In this document: positions 35,929 through 44,214 of the stretch, piece by piece
How the letters are laid out: every line of letters begins with the position of its first letter
Numbering within the stretch: the first letter of the stretch is position 1
Assembly: GCF_900683735.1 (NCBI RefSeq)
Contig: NZ_LR215979.1
Span: 3,038,001 to 3,102,000, forward strand
Reading direction: 5' to 3'
DNA from: Fusobacterium ulcerans ATCC 49185
Lineage (GTDB): Bacteria; Fusobacteriota; Fusobacteriia; Fusobacteriales; Fusobacteriaceae
Length of the DNA: 64,000 nt
The notes under the pieces: generated by a model
The model's database searches: none
Seen by the model: only the letters and a program-made list of their open reading frames with translations
Told to the model about the DNA's origin: nothing
Translations under genes and position numbers: made by a program

Positions 35929-36819
35929 TTACCAATCTTTTTTAGTTAAGAATTTCCATTTAGTTTCTTGTGTAACTATTGCTATAAAAACTAGTACACA
36001 TCCTATCTCCATTTGAAAGGTCATTCTCTCATTTAGATACCATACAGCAAAAATAGCTCCAAAAACTGATTGAAGAGTTAATATCAACGCTGTACTAGTA
36101 GAAGAAATATGTCTTTGAACAATTGTCTGAATAGCAAAAGGAATAACTGTACTTATAACTACAAGATATCCTAAAGTCCATTTTATTCTAGGAAGTATTA
36201 AAAAATCAAATCCTTCAAAGTACCCTGTAAGAATAATAAATATTCCTGCTGTTACTATAAATTGAATTACAGTAATAAGTATAGGATCAGATTCTTTTCC
36301 ATATCTCTCAATCGCTATCATGTGTGCTGCAAAGAAAAAAGAGCAACATCCTGCCACAATATCCCATATATTAAATGCTATTTCCTTTTCAATAGTAAGA
36401 AAGCCAAGTCCAATAGTCGCCAAAATAGCTCCTATTACAGCATATCTATCAGGTTTTTTCCTATTTATTACCCATGCAAGAAATGGAACTATCAATACAT
36501 ATGCTCCTATTATAAATGAGACTTTTGATGCTGTAGTATTTTTTATACTAATTATCATAAAATAAAATGCAAGAAACATAAATATTCCTATTATACTTCC
36601 ATTCTTTATATCCTTTAGTTTTACTTTTTTTATCTTTCCTATATAGAGAACAGAAAGAAGTAAAGCTGAAAATCCAAATCTCAACATCATAAGTGAAAAA
36701 GGCTGAACAACACTCAAGGTATCTTTTATCACAGCGAATGTAGTTCCCCATACTAAAGCTACTATTGCTAGTGCTACTGAAGATACCAGTTTTAATTTTT
36801 CATTTTTATCATTCTTCAT
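35929..36819 (-). CDS. EamA/DMT-family transporter
   Basis: 296 residues with ten predicted helices in two EamA repeats. The first opens AIVALVWGTTFAVIKDT and PFSLMMLRFGFSALLL, and the second ends STALILTLQSVFGAIFAVWY followed by LNERMTFQMEIGCVLVF. These pumps usually export amino acids or small metabolites across the inner membrane. It is the last gene of the run purine permease-amidohydrolase-EamA (31-base gap). Substrate unknown. Confidence 0.9.
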   Translation of the reverse strand: MKNDKNEKLKLVSSVALAIVALVWGTTFAVIKDTLSVVQPFSLMMLRFGFSALLLSVLYIGKIKKVKLKDIKNGSIIGIFMFLAFYFMIISIKNTTASKVSFIIGAYVLIVPFLAWVINRKKPDRYAVIGAILATIGLGFLTIEKEIAFNIWDIVAGCCSFFFAAHMIAIERYGKESDPILITVIQFIVTAGIFIILTGYFEGFDFLILPRIKWTLGYLVVISTVIPFAIQTIVQRHISSTSTALILTLQSVFGAIFAVWYLNERMTFQMEIGCVLVFIAIVTQETKWKFLTKKDW

Positions 36820-36850
36820 CTTTCCCCCTCAAGTGTCATTTTCAGTTAAA

Positions 36851-38221
36851 CTATTTTATTTCTATTACAGGAAATCTATCTGGTATAACTATTCCAGCTT
36901 TATCCATAACTTTTTTATTTTGTATTTTTATTTTTTCTAAAAGTTCTTTTTCATCTAGGAAAAGAATCTCTCTGTTTTTCATTAACCATTTCCCATTGCA
37001 CATACTAGATTCTACATTTTCACTGCTCATAGCATATACTATATTTGTCACAGGATCAATTACAGGAAGTGAGTGAATAGTATCTGGATTTAAAATTATA
37101 AGATCAGCTTTTTTACCAACTTCCAAACTTCCTATTTCTTTCTCCATCAATGCACACCTAGCTCCATTTATTGTAGCCATCTCCAGTACTTGTTCTGCTG
37201 ATACAGTTTTTGGATTTAAAGTTCTTCCTTTGTGAATAAGAGAAGTAAGATACATATCCCTCATCATATCCATTCTATTGTTTGAAGGAGCTCCATCTGT
37301 TCCAATAGAAACTGCTATTCCTTTCTCCAACATTTCAGGTATTTTAGCAAATCCAAGAACTACTTTCATAGCTGCTCCAGGATTATGTGAAACTTTTACG
37401 TCATATAGTCTGAATAAATCTATTTCTCTTTCTGTCAGCCATACTGTATGAGCTGCTACAAGATTAGGGCCTAAAGCTCCAAGTCTGTTCATATGCTCAA
37501 CTGTTGTCTCTCCTCTTGTAGCTCTTGTGTAATCCATTTCCTCTTTTACTTCAAGAACATGCATATGAATCCCTGTCTTATATTTATCAGCTAATATCTT
37601 AGTTCCTTTTATCAGTTCATCAGAGTTGTTAAATATAGTTCTCAGCCCAAACCATATTTTTATCCTCCCCTCTGCTGTATTATTATATTTTTTAAATAAT
37701 TCTTCTTGAAAATCAAGTTCTTCCTGAGTTGTTTTCTGCCATGCTTTTGGCAGCCCCTCTCCTTCATCCATTGTAGATTTAGAAAGACATGCTCTTAATC
37801 CACATTTTTCTACAGCTTCAGCCATAGCATCTACATACTGTCCTCCTGCCTCCAAAAATGTTGTTACCCCTGTTTTTATAAGTTCTACGCAACATGCAGT
37901 AGAAGACACAAGAGAATCCTCATAGTCAAAACTACTTTCATATGGCCATACTCTTTCTCTCAGCCAAGTAAGAAGAACTACATCGTCTGCTACTCCTCTT
38001 CCTAATTGCTGTGAAAGATGTACATGAGTATTTATAAATCCAGGCAGGATAATTTTCCCCAGCGCATTATAGACTTCAACATCAGAATTTATAAGTGAAG
38101 GATCAACTCTTCCCACAGCTTTTACTCTATCATTTTCTATCAATATTGAACCATTTTTAAATATTTCCCTATTTTTATTCATAGAGATAACATATCCATT
38201 TTTTATTAAAATTTGAGACAT
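36851..38221 (-). CDS. amidohydrolase of the ATZ/TRZ (SAH/MTA or purine deaminase-like) group
   Basis: 456 residues from ATG 38221 (GAGGGAGGAAAAT upstream). Metal ligands: NTHVHLSQQL (HxH), GIHMHVLE, AAHTVWLT and IGTDGAPSNN. The C-terminal barrel strand carries GSLEVGKKADLIILN. The group deaminates S-adenosylhomocysteine, methylthioadenosine, guanine or other heterocycles in the cytoplasm. The nearest neighbour is a purine permease 21 bases upstream in the same operon, which points to a purine-like substrate. Confidence 0.88.
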   Translation of the reverse strand: MSQILIKNGYVISMNKNREIFKNGSILIENDRVKAVGRVDPSLINSDVEVYNALGKIILPGFINTHVHLSQQLGRGVADDVVLLTWLRERVWPYESSFDYEDSLVSSTACCVELIKTGVTTFLEAGGQYVDAMAEAVEKCGLRACLSKSTMDEGEGLPKAWQKTTQEELDFQEELFKKYNNTAEGRIKIWFGLRTIFNNSDELIKGTKILADKYKTGIHMHVLEVKEEMDYTRATRGETTVEHMNRLGALGPNLVAAHTVWLTEREIDLFRLYDVKVSHNPGAAMKVVLGFAKIPEMLEKGIAVSIGTDGAPSNNRMDMMRDMYLTSLIHKGRTLNPKTVSAEQVLEMATINGARCALMEKEIGSLEVGKKADLIILNPDTIHSLPVIDPVTNIVYAMSSENVESSMCNGKWLMKNREILFLDEKELLEKIKIQNKKVMDKAGIVIPDRFPVIEIK

Positions 38222-38242
38222 ATTTTCCTCCCTCTTACTCAA

Positions 38243-39544
38243 CTACACAATTAAATTTATTATAGAAAGTATTCCTATTACCCAAAGAATAGGACTTATT
38301 TTATCATATTCTTTAGCTATTACATGCATTATTATATATGATATGAACCCAAAACTTAACCCTATGCTGATACTGTAAGTCAATGGCATAAATATTATAG
38401 TTATGAATGCTGGTACTGATATTTTAGTATCATTTAAGTCTAAAGCCTTTACACTTTTGAACATAAATACTCCAACCATAACTAAAGATGGTGCAGCAGC
38501 AAACATAGGAACTATACCAACTATTGGCGTTATCAAAAGAGCTACAAGAAACAATATTCCTGTTACAAAAGAAGCAAGTCCAGTTTTAGCTCCAGCAGCT
38601 ATCCCTGCAGCTGATTCTCCAAATGTTGTAACTGTACTAGTTCCCAAAAATGCTCCTATTATAGTAGAAGAAACATCTGCAAACATCATTTTTCCAAGTC
38701 CCTTATAATGTCCATTCTCATCTTCCAGACCTATCTCTTTAAAACATGCAATCAAAAATCCAAGGGAATCAAATAAATCTATAAACATAAATGAAAATAT
38801 TGAACCTAAAAGTGATATTTTTAAAGCTCCAAATATATTAAGCTTAAAAGCTATTGGTGTAATGCTTGGAGGCATAGCTATTACTGAATTCGGCATAGCA
38901 ACAAGTCCAAATATCATTCCCAATACAGTAGTTATTACTATACTTATTAGTATGCCTCCTCTTACTTTTTTCATTTCAAATCCAGCCATCATCATAAGCC
39001 CCAATACTGAAAGAACTACAGGAAGATTAAATTTCCCAAGTGCTACAAGAGTAGCTTCATTTCCAACTATTATTCCCATATTTTTTAATCCTATAAATGC
39101 TATAAATAGACCTATTCCAGCAGTTGAAGCTGTAGTTATTGGTGCTGGTATCGCATTTGCTAGCTTTTCTCTAAATCCTAAAGCTGCAAGAATAAAAAAG
39201 AACATGCCCGATAAAAACACAACCCCAAGAGCATCTTGCCAAGATACCCCTTTTCCCATTACAAGGGTAAAGGTAAAGAATGCATTCAGTCCCATTCCAG
39301 GAGCCATAGCTATTGGCACATTCCCCATAAATGCTGCTAAAAATGTTCCTATTGCTGTAGCAAGACAAGTAACTGTAATAAGTGCCCCTTTGTCCATTCC
39401 AGACATGGAAAGAATAGCTGGATTAACAAATATTATATATGCCATTGCTAGAAACGTTGTTACTCCCCCTATTACCTCTGTTTTTACACTGCTGTTTCTT
39501 TCTTTGATTTTAAATACTTTTTCTAAAAATAACTCTTTAGACAA
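38243..39544 (-). CDS. AzgA-type purine permease (NCS2 superfamily)
   Basis: 433 residues, 12-14 helices. The signature start TEVIGGVTTFLAMAYIIFVN and MAPGMGLNAFFTFTLV, plus the later GTSTVTTFGESAAGIAAGAK (TM10 substrate motif), identify AzgA-like adenine/guanine/hypoxanthine:proton symporters. It is first in the operon with the deaminase-like amidohydrolase and EamA transporter, suggesting nucleobase uptake and deamination. Confidence 0.93.
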   Translation of the reverse strand: MSKELFLEKVFKIKERNSSVKTEVIGGVTTFLAMAYIIFVNPAILSMSGMDKGALITVTCLATAIGTFLAAFMGNVPIAMAPGMGLNAFFTFTLVMGKGVSWQDALGVVFLSGMFFFILAALGFREKLANAIPAPITTASTAGIGLFIAFIGLKNMGIIVGNEATLVALGKFNLPVVLSVLGLMMMAGFEMKKVRGGILISIVITTVLGMIFGLVAMPNSVIAMPPSITPIAFKLNIFGALKISLLGSIFSFMFIDLFDSLGFLIACFKEIGLEDENGHYKGLGKMMFADVSSTIIGAFLGTSTVTTFGESAAGIAAGAKTGLASFVTGILFLVALLITPIVGIVPMFAAAPSLVMVGVFMFKSVKALDLNDTKISVPAFITIIFMPLTYSISIGLSFGFISYIIMHVIAKEYDKISPILWVIGILSIINLIV

Positions 39545-39595
39545 AATCTTTCCTCCTTAAATTTTATGTATTTTAAATTATTTATGACTAAAGAA

Positions 39596-39622
39596 TAAAA
39601 GGGATATTAAAAATACCCTTTC
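39596..39622 (-). terminator. terminator of lysO
   Basis: AAAGGGTATT pairs with AATATCCCTTT on the minus strand, followed by TTATT. Confidence 0.7.
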
Positions 39623-39636
39623 AGTTATTATATTTT

Positions 39637-40587
39637 TTACCCAATAAATATTTTCCCTAAGATGGGTAAAAGAACAGGTACAGAAAATGTTAATATAATT
39701 CCTGTTATAAGAGTAACTAATCCTAGTTCTGCTCCTACAAATTTAGTTATAGGCATAAGCATTGTATCCATATTTCCTGCTCCACCAGCTGCAATAGCAC
39801 TTCCTTTACTTATTTTAATTAATATAGGAAGAAAGAATACAGTAAAGAACTCCCTCATTATATTTACAATGAAACCATAAGTTCCAGCTTCTATTCCAAA
39901 TTTACTAGTCATAAATGCTCCAGTCAAACTGTAATACCCCATTCCTCCAGCTGAAATAATAGAAATGTTTTCAGGAACACCCAATATTTTTCCAGCTATG
40001 GCTCCTCCTAAAAGACTTCCTATCAATATAGTTAAAGATATCAAAATAATTTTTACTCCTATTATTTTTACATATTCCAACACTTTTAAATTACTTCCAA
40101 GAAATATTCCTACCCCTGTATATAACATTATTAAAGAGATAATCAAAGAATAATTTAAAATTATCTCATAAGATTTGTCCATAAAAAAAACACCAATAAT
40201 AACACCTAATATTACACTTATTGGAATAATTGCAGTAAGAAAAGACTTGCCCTCTTCTATTTCTTCATTATCCTTTTTATTTTCATAATTTCTAAGTTCT
40301 ATTTCCTTTTTTATTTTTTCTAAAGGAAGGATAGTTTTTTCCAATATTATAGTTAAAATTATGCTGAATAATATCCCCAAAATAGAAATAATAGCACAAT
40401 TCCAACCTATTTTTCCAAGTTCCGATATAATCTCTTCATTAATTCCTATATTCATTCCAATAGTAGTCATTAAAATAATTATAACCATATTTGTCACTAT
40501 ATCTATTTTTTTCATAATCTTTTTTGAAAGATTTCTTGTTCCTATTATGATTCCAAAAAAAAGACAGATAAAAGGCATTATTGTCAT
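39637..40587 (-). CDS. lysO: LysO-family (DUF340) lysine exporter
   Basis: 316 residues and about eight helices. The C-terminal LysO motif GGAGNMDTMLMPITKF, the preceding AGGMGYYSLTGAFMTSKFG and the DUF340 core VGIFLGSNLKVLEYVK identify the YbjE/LysO family, which exports lysine and thialysine. It lies between the purine operon and the tail cluster and marks the edge of ordinary chromosomal genes. Confidence 0.85.
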   Translation of the reverse strand: MTIMPFICLFFGIIIGTRNLSKKIMKKIDIVTNMVIIILMTTIGMNIGINEEIISELGKIGWNCAIISILGILFSIILTIILEKTILPLEKIKKEIELRNYENKKDNEEIEEGKSFLTAIIPISVILGVIIGVFFMDKSYEIILNYSLIISLIMLYTGVGIFLGSNLKVLEYVKIIGVKIILISLTILIGSLLGGAIAGKILGVPENISIISAGGMGYYSLTGAFMTSKFGIEAGTYGFIVNIMREFFTVFFLPILIKISKGSAIAAGGAGNMDTMLMPITKFVGAELGLVTLITGIILTFSVPVLLPILGKIFIG

Positions 40588-40626
40588 GTTTCAACTCCTC
40601 TTAATACTTTTATAAAATCACTCTTT

Positions 40627-40655
40627 ATTCTATCATCTTTTTTGAAAGATTACAA
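40627..40655 (-). promoter_or_regulatory. promoter of lysO
   Basis: TTGTAA (40650-40655), a 17-base spacer and TAGAAT (40627-40632). Confidence 0.55.
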
Positions 40656-40740
40656 TTTAAAGATGTTATCATATAATAAGCAAGACACTAGATTGAGTAC
40701 AAATAAAAAATTATTTTTATACAAATTTAATCAGTAAAAA

Positions 40741-40763
40741 AGGAGCTCAAGATGAACTCCCTC
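40741..40763 (-). terminator. terminator at the end of the tail cluster
   Basis: GGAG-T-TCATCTTGA-G-CTCC with TTTTTT on the minus strand, about 30 bases beyond the holin stop. Confidence 0.65.
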
Positions 40764-40793
40764 TTTAGGATATATTTATTCCTTTAATTAAAT

Positions 40794-41132
40794 CTAATTT
40801 TTCAATTTTTTATCCAAATGTTTTTTACCTAATATTACTGCTCCAAGGCTTCCAATTAAAGCTGTTAATTCTCCTGGAATAGGAAGACTATATATTTCAA
40901 CTCCCATAAAAGCAGTTAGATAAGGGGTTATTATATGATGAAATATTACTAATATACTATACACATAAAACAAATGTAGAATCCCTCCTCTTTCAAGAAA
41001 TTTTGAAAATACCTGTAGTCTTTCCTTTTCCACATCAGCCATTATTTGATCCACTTCCTCTGGCTGTAAATATTTTCTTAATATATCTGGTAAAAAACTG
41101 CTTACTACATTTAATACAGTTTTTTGAAACAT
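40794..41132 (-). CDS. phage-type holin, three-TM (GTA-holin-like)
   Basis: 112 residues from ATG 41132 (GAGAGGTGATATTA upstream). An N-terminal amphipathic/charged half (DILRKYLQPEEVDQIMADVEK) is followed by hydrophobic segments at about 56-76 and 85-108, and a lysine-rich end (GKKHLDKKLKN). This resembles the 3TM holin family of gene-transfer agents and tailocins, which permeabilises the inner membrane. Its place right after the endolysin supports this. Identity is by architecture and context. Confidence 0.65.
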   Translation of the reverse strand: MFQKTVLNVVSSFLPDILRKYLQPEEVDQIMADVEKERLQVFSKFLERGGILHLFYVYSILVIFHHIITPYLTAFMGVEIYSLPIPGELTALIGSLGAVILGKKHLDKKLKN

Positions 41133-41146
41133 TAATATCACCTCTC

Positions 41147-41734
41147 TTATTTCCAATTGTTCTCTATGTTTAAATATCTTCTTTTTATATCTTGAGGCGC
41201 TTTTTTACCCCATTTCAACCCCAGTTTAAAATTATATATATCTTCAGATTTTAATACTTTTTTACTTTTTATAAAATTATGCATAAGCCCATTCTTACTA
41301 AGGTTAAACTGATTATGATAATCTACTAAGTGGACAAAAGTTTTTTCATCTTCAAATTCTGTCAGCTCATTGAGATTGGCTACATAGTTTACCATTTCTT
41401 TTATATGTTCTTTATCCAGTTCATCTATATCCTTTCTATGATTTTTTAATTTATTATTAAGATCACTTATTTCCTTATCTAATCTTAATAATCTATCAAT
41501 ATCACCAGTTGTAAATCTGCATTTTTCTTTTAAAAAATTTCTGGCTTTTGAATTATGTTTTACATCAAACTGACTTCTGCCAAAACTATATCCTGATATT
41601 CCTCCTGCATAGCTAAATTTACAGATCACATTTTCATTTCCTGATATTTCATTTAGAGATATTACATACATAATTTTATTTAAATCAATATTTTTTATTA
41701 TTTCTTTTATATTTATAAATATCACTCCTTTCAT
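41147..41734 (-). CDS. endolysin, lysozyme-like
   Basis: 195 residues. The N-terminal half has LNEISGNENVICKFSYAGGI followed by SGYSFGRSQFDVKHN, similar to the GSYGRxQFD region of phage lysozyme-like transglycosylases, with the Glu of LNEISG as likely catalytic acid. The C-terminal half is helical and charged. There is no signal peptide, so export through the neighbouring holin is expected. The start is uncertain: ATG 41734 lacks a ribosome site, and AAAGGAGTG falls just inside the ORF. Confidence 0.6.
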   Translation of the reverse strand: MKGVIFINIKEIIKNIDLNKIMYVISLNEISGNENVICKFSYAGGISGYSFGRSQFDVKHNSKARNFLKEKCRFTTGDIDRLLRLDKEISDLNNKLKNHRKDIDELDKEHIKEMVNYVANLNELTEFEDEKTFVHLVDYHNQFNLSKNGLMHNFIKSKKVLKSEDIYNFKLGLKWGKKAPQDIKRRYLNIENNWK

Positions 41735-41743
41735 TTAAAAGTT

Positions 41744-43477
41744 TTATAGTGTTTCTACTTTTCTTCCTAAATATATTTGTCTTTTCAAATTTTGTTCAAC
41801 AGGAAAGTTTTGAATCCAATTTGTCATATCTGAAACGCCCACATTTTGAGTCCAATATGGTGGAAATTGTAGAAAAAAATATGGTGCTATATCAGCTGTT
41901 TCAAAATTAGTTGGAGTTTTTCTCCATAATTCTATTTTAAATACCTCCATATTCAAACAATTATTATTAGTTGCAATTTCAATTCCAATAGCAGCTGTAT
42001 CTTTTTCTCCATTGCCAGTTTGCATATAATTATCTAAATACCCTTGTGGATACTGCATTGTATTCATTTGCATTCCATAAAGATCATAATATTTATTTTT
42101 ATCCTGCTCATCTGTTTGAATATAAACATTTTCACTTGCTCTTGCTAGCTGTATATTGTTCACGAAATTATAATATCCTGTACTTGTATCAAACCACTGC
42201 CAGATCATATGGTCATCTGTATCTCTAGCCCAAGCATTCATTCTAACATGGAAAATACAAAGTATTTTATCATTATTTCTTATAGCTTCTTCAATTAGTT
42301 TCCCTGAAAATTTTATAATTAATGGATATGAAATATTATTTGGTTGTTCTTGAGGTATTGAAGAAGAAAATGGAAATTTTACATAATTATTATCTTTTTG
42401 AGTTCCTCCATTTATAGCATCTATTAATGGAGTGATATCCATATCAGTTTTAACTGGAACCTGGGAGTTATGTAAATCAAAGCATCTCATTTCTACTTTA
42501 AAATCTTCATTATTATTAGCGGATGTTATTTGAGGATTTAACCTTTCCCATTTTTCATATTTCCACTTTACTTTCCCTTCTAATTCTGGATAATTTTCTC
42601 TATAAATTGGCCTATAATTTTCAAGAGATAGCCAGTCTTCTGGAGTTTCCACTGTCCTATCTAAAGTATCAACAATATCTCCTGCTGTAGCTCCTGTTCC
42701 TGAAATTCCTGCCTCTCCTTTCCAAGTTGACCACTGAAATTCAGTCCCATCATCATATATAAATTTATAATATACTTTTTCATTATCTTCTCTCACAAAT
42801 TGAGTTCTTACTATCCCATTTCCTTTCCTTCCTTGCTCTCCTTGTTCTCCTTTTTCTCCAATATCTCCTTTTGGAAGTACAAAATTCAATACTTGCTCTG
42901 GACTTTCACCATTTATTGTTACTTGAGCTTGTTCTCCTTTTTCAACAGTTCCAATAGAGAGAATATTTCCAGGTCCAATATCTCCTCTATCGCCTTTTTC
43001 ACCTTTCAAATCATTACTATATTGATATTCTGTTTCTCCCTCTACTCTTATTCCTAATTTATTTTCTTCCCAAGTAAATTCTAACCCTCTTCCTATAAGA
43101 GACAGCAGCCATTCTTCTTCTGTTCCTTCAAATCCATTATCAACAGCCACTTCATAAGCATTTTCTCCATCTTCTACCATAAATCTATCTGTAGTTCCAT
43201 CTGTATAAGTAAATTCATAAGTTGTTACTGGCCCTTGTTTATTTTTCTTAAAAAAAGATAGTATCCCTCTTCCTGTTTCTCCTTTCTCTCCCTGTATTCC
43301 TTGATTTCCTCTTTTAACTCTCACTTCACCTATTATATTTCCATCTTCTCTTATAACTTCATAAACATTATCTCCATTAGATGAGGTTTCCTTATATTTT
43401 AGTTCTTTAATAGAAAGACCTCTTGGTCCCTCTATTACTCCTGCATTTATTTCTAATGCTACATTTCCTTTCTTCAT
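41744..43477 (-). CDS. tail fibre with collagen-like repeats and C-terminal receptor-binding domain
   Basis: 577 residues from ATG 43477 (TAATG overlap with the previous stop). Three Gly-X-Y stretches (for example GNQGIQGEKGETGRG, KGEKGDRGDIGPG, GDIGEKGEQGEQGRKGNG) alternate with small modules such as ENAYEVAVDNGFEGTEEEWL, known from many phage tail fibres. The last 300 residues are non-repetitive, rich in Asn, Trp and Tyr, and probably form the trimeric adhesin tip that selects the target cell. Confidence 0.8.
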   Translation of the reverse strand: MKKGNVALEINAGVIEGPRGLSIKELKYKETSSNGDNVYEVIREDGNIIGEVRVKRGNQGIQGEKGETGRGILSFFKKNKQGPVTTYEFTYTDGTTDRFMVEDGENAYEVAVDNGFEGTEEEWLLSLIGRGLEFTWEENKLGIRVEGETEYQYSNDLKGEKGDRGDIGPGNILSIGTVEKGEQAQVTINGESPEQVLNFVLPKGDIGEKGEQGEQGRKGNGIVRTQFVREDNEKVYYKFIYDDGTEFQWSTWKGEAGISGTGATAGDIVDTLDRTVETPEDWLSLENYRPIYRENYPELEGKVKWKYEKWERLNPQITSANNNEDFKVEMRCFDLHNSQVPVKTDMDITPLIDAINGGTQKDNNYVKFPFSSSIPQEQPNNISYPLIIKFSGKLIEEAIRNNDKILCIFHVRMNAWARDTDDHMIWQWFDTSTGYYNFVNNIQLARASENVYIQTDEQDKNKYYDLYGMQMNTMQYPQGYLDNYMQTGNGEKDTAAIGIEIATNNNCLNMEVFKIELWRKTPTNFETADIAPYFFLQFPPYWTQNVGVSDMTNWIQNFPVEQNLKRQIYLGRKVETL

Positions 43478-44205
43478 TATATCAACCCCCATATTCCTTC
43501 AACTCTTCCAGTATATCCATCTTTAGGCCCTGGATGGTGACTTACTGTTACTTGTAAATCCCCATTCCATAAAACGCTTATACTCCCTCCACCATATCTA
43601 GTTCCATCTCTGGAAATAATTCTTTGACCTGGTATTAAAATTAAAAAATGTACATCATCTTCTGTTCCACCTGCTTTTATTATTAAAACCTTATATTTTT
43701 TAGCTTTTTCATTGAGAGTAATAGCTCTTGTTCCTCCATAAATGTTAAAACTTCCATTAATATCTAATTTTTCAACAGTATTCATATCATCTCTTGATAT
43801 TGTATTTGTCAATTTTCTAAATTCTGTAAAATTATTAGTATACTTAATTATTCCATCAGAATCTTTATATGCTATTCCACTATTCGAAGCAATAGCCCCA
43901 TTGTTTAAAGGTGTTGTTGTGTATATATCTCCCACTTTTATTCCACCATTTGTTCCTCTCTGAACCAGTTTACTCCCTACATTCTCCATTGACATATCTT
44001 CTTTATATAGAGTTTCTTTTAGAAAATCTTTTATTATCTTATATGAATTTATAATATTGTCCCAATTGATATTTAAAGCATGACCTGCTGGAATGTCTGC
44101 CATAGGTTTATTTATTTCTGTTTTTAATTTTGAATAAACCTCTGGATCATACATCAAAGCTATTGCTGTTGCTATTTCTTCTAATCTTCCTTTATCAAGT
44201 GCCAT
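43477..44205 (-). CDS. tail-tip/fibre-associated protein, function unassigned
   Basis: 242 residues. I do not recognise a named family. The N-terminal 60 residues are helical (RLEEIATAIALMYDPEVYSK). The middle is a beta-rich repeat-like region (GIKVGDIYTTTPLNNGAIAS), and the end (GPKDGYTGRVEGIWGLI) resembles the compact tip domains of phage appendage proteins. It overlaps the fibre gene by the TAATG junction and lies ten bases after the hub gene, so it is likely a structural adaptor between hub and fibre. Confidence 0.6.
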   Translation of the reverse strand: MALDKGRLEEIATAIALMYDPEVYSKLKTEINKPMADIPAGHALNINWDNIINSYKIIKDFLKETLYKEDMSMENVGSKLVQRGTNGGIKVGDIYTTTPLNNGAIASNSGIAYKDSDGIIKYTNNFTEFRKLTNTISRDDMNTVEKLDINGSFNIYGGTRAITLNEKAKKYKVLIIKAGGTEDDVHFLILIPGQRIISRDGTRYGGGSISVLWNGDLQVTVSHHPGPKDGYTGRVEGIWGLI

Positions 44206-44214
44206 TTTTCCTCC

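Noticed and set aside
42800-43450. Plus-strand frames opposite the collagen-like fibre and other long minus-strand genes
   Set aside because: They are antisense shadows with no ribosome site and low-complexity Phe/Ser/Ile composition.
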